Source: Bacteroidota bacterium (GTDB lineage: Bacteria > Bacteroidota > Bacteroidia > NS11-12g > UBA955). From it: a stretch of DNA of 36,782 bases. The notes beneath the pieces were generated by a model. The model made no database searches and had not been told where the DNA came from. It saw only the letters and a list, made by a program, of their open reading frames with translations. Location: assembly GCA_025354385.1 (NCBI GenBank), contig JANXMZ010000080.1:1-36782 (forward strand), read 5' to 3'. The translations under genes were made by a program, and so were the position numbers. Below are positions 33,786 to 36,782 of the stretch, one piece after another; position 1 is the stretch's first letter, and each line of letters begins with the position of its first letter.

Positions 33786-34361
33786 TTATTTTTTTAATGC
33801 TTCTGCCAATTCTTCAATCTCCTGCTGTCTTCTGGTGAAAACCGACTCAGCTTCTACACATAACTTAAGCGTGTTTTGCGCAGCTTTATGTAGTTGCAGC
33901 ACTTCTTCTTTCTCCTTATTGAAATAGGTTTTAAAAACTTCTTTGTTGTAGTCCTTAGCATTGGCAGATTCCTTTAATGTTTTTAATTCAAGATAAAGTT
34001 CTTCGAGTTTCATAACAATGCCCGGATAAGTAGCAATGGTATTGCTGTAGAGTCTTTCTAAAGCACGATATTCTTGTAGTAAACGTGCCATTTCTTCATC
34101 TGGTTCAATGGCCTTCTCCTTCAGTTTTAATTCACAGAACTGATAATTATTTTGAATGATATCTTGTCTATCTTTAATATCTGCAAGATCTACTTTATCC
34201 AATAAATTTTTAACGCCATTTAATCTGGACCCTAAAGTATCTAAATATTGCAGTTCCGCTTGTTTTTCAAAATCGTTAGCAGGACCGCTGCAACTGACAA
34301 TTAAACAGAGTAGAATAAATAAATATGCGAAAAGTTTGAACATCTGCACAAATTTCAGCAT
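33786..34361 (-). CDS. Helical lipoprotein of unknown function
   Basis: 191 aa from the ATG at 34359-34361. Alternatives are a GTG at 34379 and an ATG at 34343, the latter still leaving a usable signal peptide. The N-terminus is hydrophobic (FAYLFILLCLIVSC) with a lipobox Cys, then SGPANDFEKQAELQYLD. The mature part is almost entirely helical, with long charged heptad-like stretches (KLEELYLELKTLKESANAKDYNKE and a final ESVFTRRQQEIEELAEALKK) and a single further Cys pair. It is probably a periplasmic or outer-membrane coiled-coil lipoprotein. I cannot assign a family. It is first in a unit with uvrC and pabB, possibly by chance, and divergent from chrA. Confidence 0.75.
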   Translation of the reverse strand: MLKFVQMFKLFAYLFILLCLIVSCSGPANDFEKQAELQYLDTLGSRLNGVKNLLDKVDLADIKDRQDIIQNNYQFCELKLKEKAIEPDEEMARLLQEYRALERLYSNTIATYPGIVMKLEELYLELKTLKESANAKDYNKEVFKTYFNKEKEEVLQLHKAAQNTLKLCVEAESVFTRRQQEIEELAEALKK

Positions 34362-34393
34362 TTTCGTATCAATTTCCACAATTAAAATATTCA

Positions 34394-35638
34394 GTGTTAT
34401 TAAAAGCAGACTTTAAGCGAGTAAGGGATATCGTCTTTTTAAAAGATGTGCTAAGTTTGTCTCTTTCTGCCGTTGGCGGACCAGAAATGCATATTCCACT
34501 TTTTATGAAAAAGTTGGTTCATGAAAAGAAATACATTACCGAAACTGATTTATTGGAATTAAATAGTTTGTGCCAGATTTTACCTGGCCCTTCCACCACA
34601 CAAACTTTAACGGCAGTAGCTCATAAAATGGGTGGTCCGCGTTTAGCTTTTATATCACTGTTGATATGGATTATGCCTGCCACTTTATTGATGACTTTTT
34701 TTGCCATCTCTACCAATTATATTAATCCGTATTACTTCCGGTATATTGGTCCTATGGCTTTGGGATTTGTAATTATGGCTGCTATAAAAATGACTGGTAT
34801 AATGAAGAAAACCAATATCAGTGTCTTTTTGGCAATTATGGCTTGTATTCTATCAGCGCTCTTTCATTCGCCAGTATCTTTCCCCATTCTACTGATATTT
34901 GGTGCCTTTGTAACCGTTCAATTTGGTAACAAGGATTTTATTCCCAATGATAAACCTTTGATTAATATTAAATGGGCCAATTTATCATTACTGCTATTGA
35001 TTTTAATAACGGCTGCTTTGCTGGGTGCTTTTACTAAAAATAATTTTCCATATTTATCGGAACCCGTCCGTTTATTCGAGAATACTTACAGGATGGGCAC
35101 CATGACTTTTGGTGGTGGAAATGTATTGTTTTCGATGATATTGACCGAGTTTGTAGAATTTAAACAGAAGCAATATTTAACTTTAGAAGAGTTTAATACT
35201 GGATTAGGTTTGTTACAGGCTGTTCCCGGACCTACCTTTACTATCGCAACTTTTGCCAATGGTATTGCAATGAAAAAAATGGGGTACGGTGTTATGGGCC
35301 AATTACTCGGTTGTGGCATAGGTACCATTGCCATATTTTTACCAGGCACGCTTTTAATTTTCTTTGTATATCCGTTGTGGAGTCAAATCAAATTATATCC
35401 TATTGTTTACCGCTCTTTAGATGGCATAATAGCGGTTGCAATTGGGTTTGTATGGGCGGCAGCCTATTTTATGATGAAGCCTTATTTTGATTATGTAGCT
35501 GGCAACGGTAAACCTATGTCCATTAATTTAACGGAAACAATTATCGTTTTAATATTTACTATTGTATATTTGCATTTCACAAAATGGCCATCATTTATTT
35601 TAGTGGCTGTAACTATTTTGGCTGGAATTTTGTTATAA
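34394..35638 (+). CDS. chrA: ChrA-family chromate transporter
   Basis: 414 aa, the long two-domain form of the CHR family. Both halves show the family motifs: AVGGPEMHIPLFMKKLV (26-42) and QILPGPSTTQTLTAVAHKMGG in the first, and TMTFGGGNVLFSMI with LLQAVPGPTFTIATFANGIA in the second. About ten to eleven membrane helices. Members export chromate or related oxyanions, and many chromosomal copies act in other anion traffic; resistance is not shown here. In the first motif the usual Ala/Gln before His is Met, a small change. GTG start at 34394, 32 nt from the divergent lipoprotein start. It is followed after 12 nt by a CarboxypepD_reg-like gene, probably in one operon. Confidence 0.9.
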   Translation: MLLKADFKRVRDIVFLKDVLSLSLSAVGGPEMHIPLFMKKLVHEKKYITETDLLELNSLCQILPGPSTTQTLTAVAHKMGGPRLAFISLLIWIMPATLLMTFFAISTNYINPYYFRYIGPMALGFVIMAAIKMTGIMKKTNISVFLAIMACILSALFHSPVSFPILLIFGAFVTVQFGNKDFIPNDKPLINIKWANLSLLLLILITAALLGAFTKNNFPYLSEPVRLFENTYRMGTMTFGGGNVLFSMILTEFVEFKQKQYLTLEEFNTGLGLLQAVPGPTFTIATFANGIAMKKMGYGVMGQLLGCGIGTIAIFLPGTLLIFFVYPLWSQIKLYPIVYRSLDGIIAVAIGFVWAAAYFMMKPYFDYVAGNGKPMSINLTETIIVLIFTIVYLHFTKWPSFILVAVTILAGILL

Positions 35639-35650
35639 AAGTAATCTAAC

Positions 35651-36292
35651 ATGAAAAAGTTTTTTTTAGGGATTCTGTTTGTTTCCTGTTTCTGCTTATC
35701 CGCTCAAAACAACAGAGACAGTAATTTGATTCAATTCTCTGGTATTTTGTTATCCGCAGATAGTATTTATCCTATTCCTTTTGCTAATATCTCGGTACTT
35801 GGGAAGCCATATGGCACCTACTCAAGTTTAGAAGGCTATTTTTCATTCGTAGCCCGCAAAGGTGATACCATTGCATTTTCGCACGTTGAATTTAAAACAT
35901 CTTATTTTAAAATACCGGATAGTTTGAAAGGGTATAAATATTCAATCGTTAAGCTTATGAATCAGGATACTTTCCATTTGCCAGGTGTGCTAGTAATGCC
36001 AATGCCCAACAGGTCAACATTTGATTATGCATTTGTAACCAAAGACATTCCAGATGATGATTACGTAAGAGCAAAAAACAATCTTGAATTAGAAGCCATG
36101 AAAGAGCAGGCCTCGAAAATGGACAATGATGCCTCTGAAGCATATAGAGCAGTGTTGAGAAATCAAATGCAAAAATCGTATTATGCTGGTGGACAAATCC
36201 CTCCTATGAATATCCTAAATCCATTTGCTTGGGCGCAGTTCTTTGAAGCATGGAAACGCGGTGATTTTAAGGCAAAAAAGAAGGCCAGATAA
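35651..36292 (+). CDS. Exported carboxypeptidase-regulatory-like domain protein
   Basis: 213 aa. Signal peptide MKKFFLGILFVSCFCLSAQ. A beta-sandwich domain of the CarboxypepD_reg-like type follows (about 27-112: FSGILLSADSIYPIPFANISVLGKPYGTYSSLEGYFSF). The C-terminal part is more helical (ELEAMKEQASKMDNDASEAYRA) and ends in a basic tail (KRGDFKAKKKAR). This combination is a small conserved Bacteroidota family of unknown function, in which the beta-sandwich is thought to be an adhesion or scaffold unit. It begins 12 nt after chrA, so it is probably co-transcribed, though a functional link is not evident. The length looks complete. Confidence 0.85.
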   Translation: MKKFFLGILFVSCFCLSAQNNRDSNLIQFSGILLSADSIYPIPFANISVLGKPYGTYSSLEGYFSFVARKGDTIAFSHVEFKTSYFKIPDSLKGYKYSIVKLMNQDTFHLPGVLVMPMPNRSTFDYAFVTKDIPDDDYVRAKNNLELEAMKEQASKMDNDASEAYRAVLRNQMQKSYYAGGQIPPMNILNPFAWAQFFEAWKRGDFKAKKKAR

Positions 36293-36351
36293 AAAGATGG
36301 GTTTTCTTGTATTCTGCTTTTAGTAGACGTAAACCATTCAAATTATTTTAT

Positions 36352-36371
36352 ATTATTCTGTTTGGAATAAT
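36352..36371 (+). terminator. Weak hairpin downstream of the last operon
   Basis: ATTATTC (36352-36358) pairs with GAATAAT (36365-36371) around a 6-nt loop, 60 nt after the stop codon. It has no T-run, so it is a tentative transcript end or stabiliser. Confidence 0.3.
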
Positions 36372-36452
36372 GAGTGTGCATTGAATTATGCATCTATAAG
36401 TAAGCACCAAAAATGTGTGGATTGAGTTTTCGAAATGACTCTATAACAATGG

Positions 36453-36488
36453 CAACAAAAGAGCCAATTTTCATTGACTCTTTTGTTG
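36453..36488. terminator. Long near-perfect hairpin in the 3' gap
   Basis: CAACAAAAGAG (36453-36463) pairs with CTCTTTTGTTG (36478-36488), continuing across one mismatch with CAAT/ATTG to a TTTC loop. The right arm contains TTTT and is followed by AT-rich sequence, but there is no clean T-run. It may terminate the chrA unit or be a folded RNA. Confidence 0.5.
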
Positions 36489-36519
36489 AATTTATTTCTA
36501 TTACTTAGTCAATCCTTAC

Positions 36520-36527
36520 TAACTTTG
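36520..36527 (+). promoter_or_regulatory. Possible -7 box in the terminal gap
   Basis: TAACTTTG fits TAnnTTTG and lies 58 nt before the 43-codon ORF. No -33 element is found at the right distance. Confidence 0.3.
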
Positions 36528-36585
36528 TAATAAACATATTTTCAAATCATTGTATTTTTTATACTGGTAAAAATGATCATTTAAT

Positions 36586-36717
36586 ATGCAAGTATTTCAT
36601 AAATTACATTGTTTCTTTGGCAAATTTATTGGAATCATGCAACTACTTCAACAATGGCTAAATATTATTTATTTTAAGAGTAACATATTTGACATTATAA
36701 CAAAGTTCGATGTTTGA
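36586..36717 (+). CDS. Possible 43-aa small protein
   Basis: ATG at 36586-36588, 43 codons, TGA at 36715-36717. The middle (FFGKFIGIMQLLQQWLNIIYF) could form an amphipathic or membrane helix. No family is recognised. A -7 box lies upstream and a palindrome followed by T residues (36731-36746) lies downstream. A competing minus-strand frame overlaps it, so at most one is likely real. Confidence 0.25.
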   Translation: MQVFHKLHCFFGKFIGIMQLLQQWLNIIYFKSNIFDIITKFDV

Positions 36718-36782
36718 GGGACGTCGCATGAACCGGCCGGTTTTTTGAGATGTAGTTTTTTTTGGTACCTCAAGGGAAGTTC
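36669..36782 (-). CDS. Possible partial ORF entering from beyond the window
   Basis: Thirty-seven open codons read from the window end to a TAA at 36669-36671. They include LHLKKPAGSCDVPQTSNFVIM, and the first half lies in the GC-richer patch. If real, this is the C-terminus of a gene that starts outside the window. No family is recognised. Confidence 0.2.
   Translation of the reverse strand, partial: ELPLRYQKKLHLKKPAGSCDVPQTSNFVIMSNMLLLK
36731..36746. repeat. GC-rich palindrome followed by a T-run
   Basis: AACCGGCCGGTT is a perfect 12-bp palindrome at 36731-36742, followed by four more T. As RNA it can form AACC/GGTT with a GGCC loop, a weak terminator. As DNA it stands out in an AT-rich gap. 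Confidence 0.35.

Larger units (their letters stand above)
36293..36782. other. 490-bp terminal gap without a conventional gene
   Basis: It holds two hairpins, a TAACTTTG box at 36520-36527, a 43-codon plus-strand ORF, a minus-strand open frame that runs off the window end, and an abrupt GC-richer patch from about 36719 with the palindrome AACCGGCCGGTT. The composition change at the end resembles that at the window start. Confidence 0.5.

Overview
The window looks like chromosomal DNA from a free-living member of the Bacteroidota, probably near the Chitinophagales/Sphingobacteriales. It is AT-rich. It encodes a SusC-like TonB-dependent receptor with a DUF4249 lipoprotein, carboxypeptidase-regulatory-like outer-membrane proteins, a long TamB protein, an RRM protein with a Gly-rich tail, and several lipoproteins. 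Shine-Dalgarno sequences are not evident, starts often use GTG or TTG, and several upstream regions carry the Bacteroidota -7 box TAnnTTTG. No phage, transposase, CRISPR array or rRNA was seen.

Layout. 1-980: a structured non-coding stretch, a small GIY-YIG protein and tRNA-Arg(ACG). 982-1317: an RRM RNA-binding protein with a hairpin leader. 1453-6583 (minus): a four-gene envelope operon (TonB-dependent receptor, DUF4249 lipoprotein, PagL-like acyloxyacyl hydrolase, GIN-domain lipoprotein). 6894-12351: tsaD divergent from tamB. 12352-17145 (minus): rhomboid protease, HerA-like ATPase, an unknown helical protein, a LeuT-type NSS transporter, and two overlapping microprotein genes (42 and 51 aa). 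The 42-aa product resembles the MetS small subunit of methionine/alanine NSS transporters. 17190-20607: a phosphoesterase and a large outer-membrane barrel. 20644-21851 (minus): miaA and a small anchored protein. 21995-26254: an M20 dipeptidase, an enlarged FucP-like MFS transporter and a lipoprotein. 26322-28965: pfkA and recN. 30688-34361 (minus): lipoprotein, uvrC and pabB. 34394-36292: chrA and an exported CarboxypepD_reg-like protein.

The least explained part is 28966-30687, 1.7 kb without a conventional gene. It holds five near-copies of a 12-bp palindrome (AGTATWWATACT) and a good Bacteroidota promoter at 30031-30060. A predicted transcript from there would carry a 40-codon ORF, a three-helix RNA fold with an ACTAAAA-type repeat in its loop, and a 28-aa signal-peptide-like ORF, ending at a strong intrinsic terminator. 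This is the best candidate for an undescribed small-RNA or small-peptide locus. The second is the transporter with two translationally coupled microproteins.

All calls come from reading the sequence and recalling family motifs. No database search, folding calculation or alignment was run.
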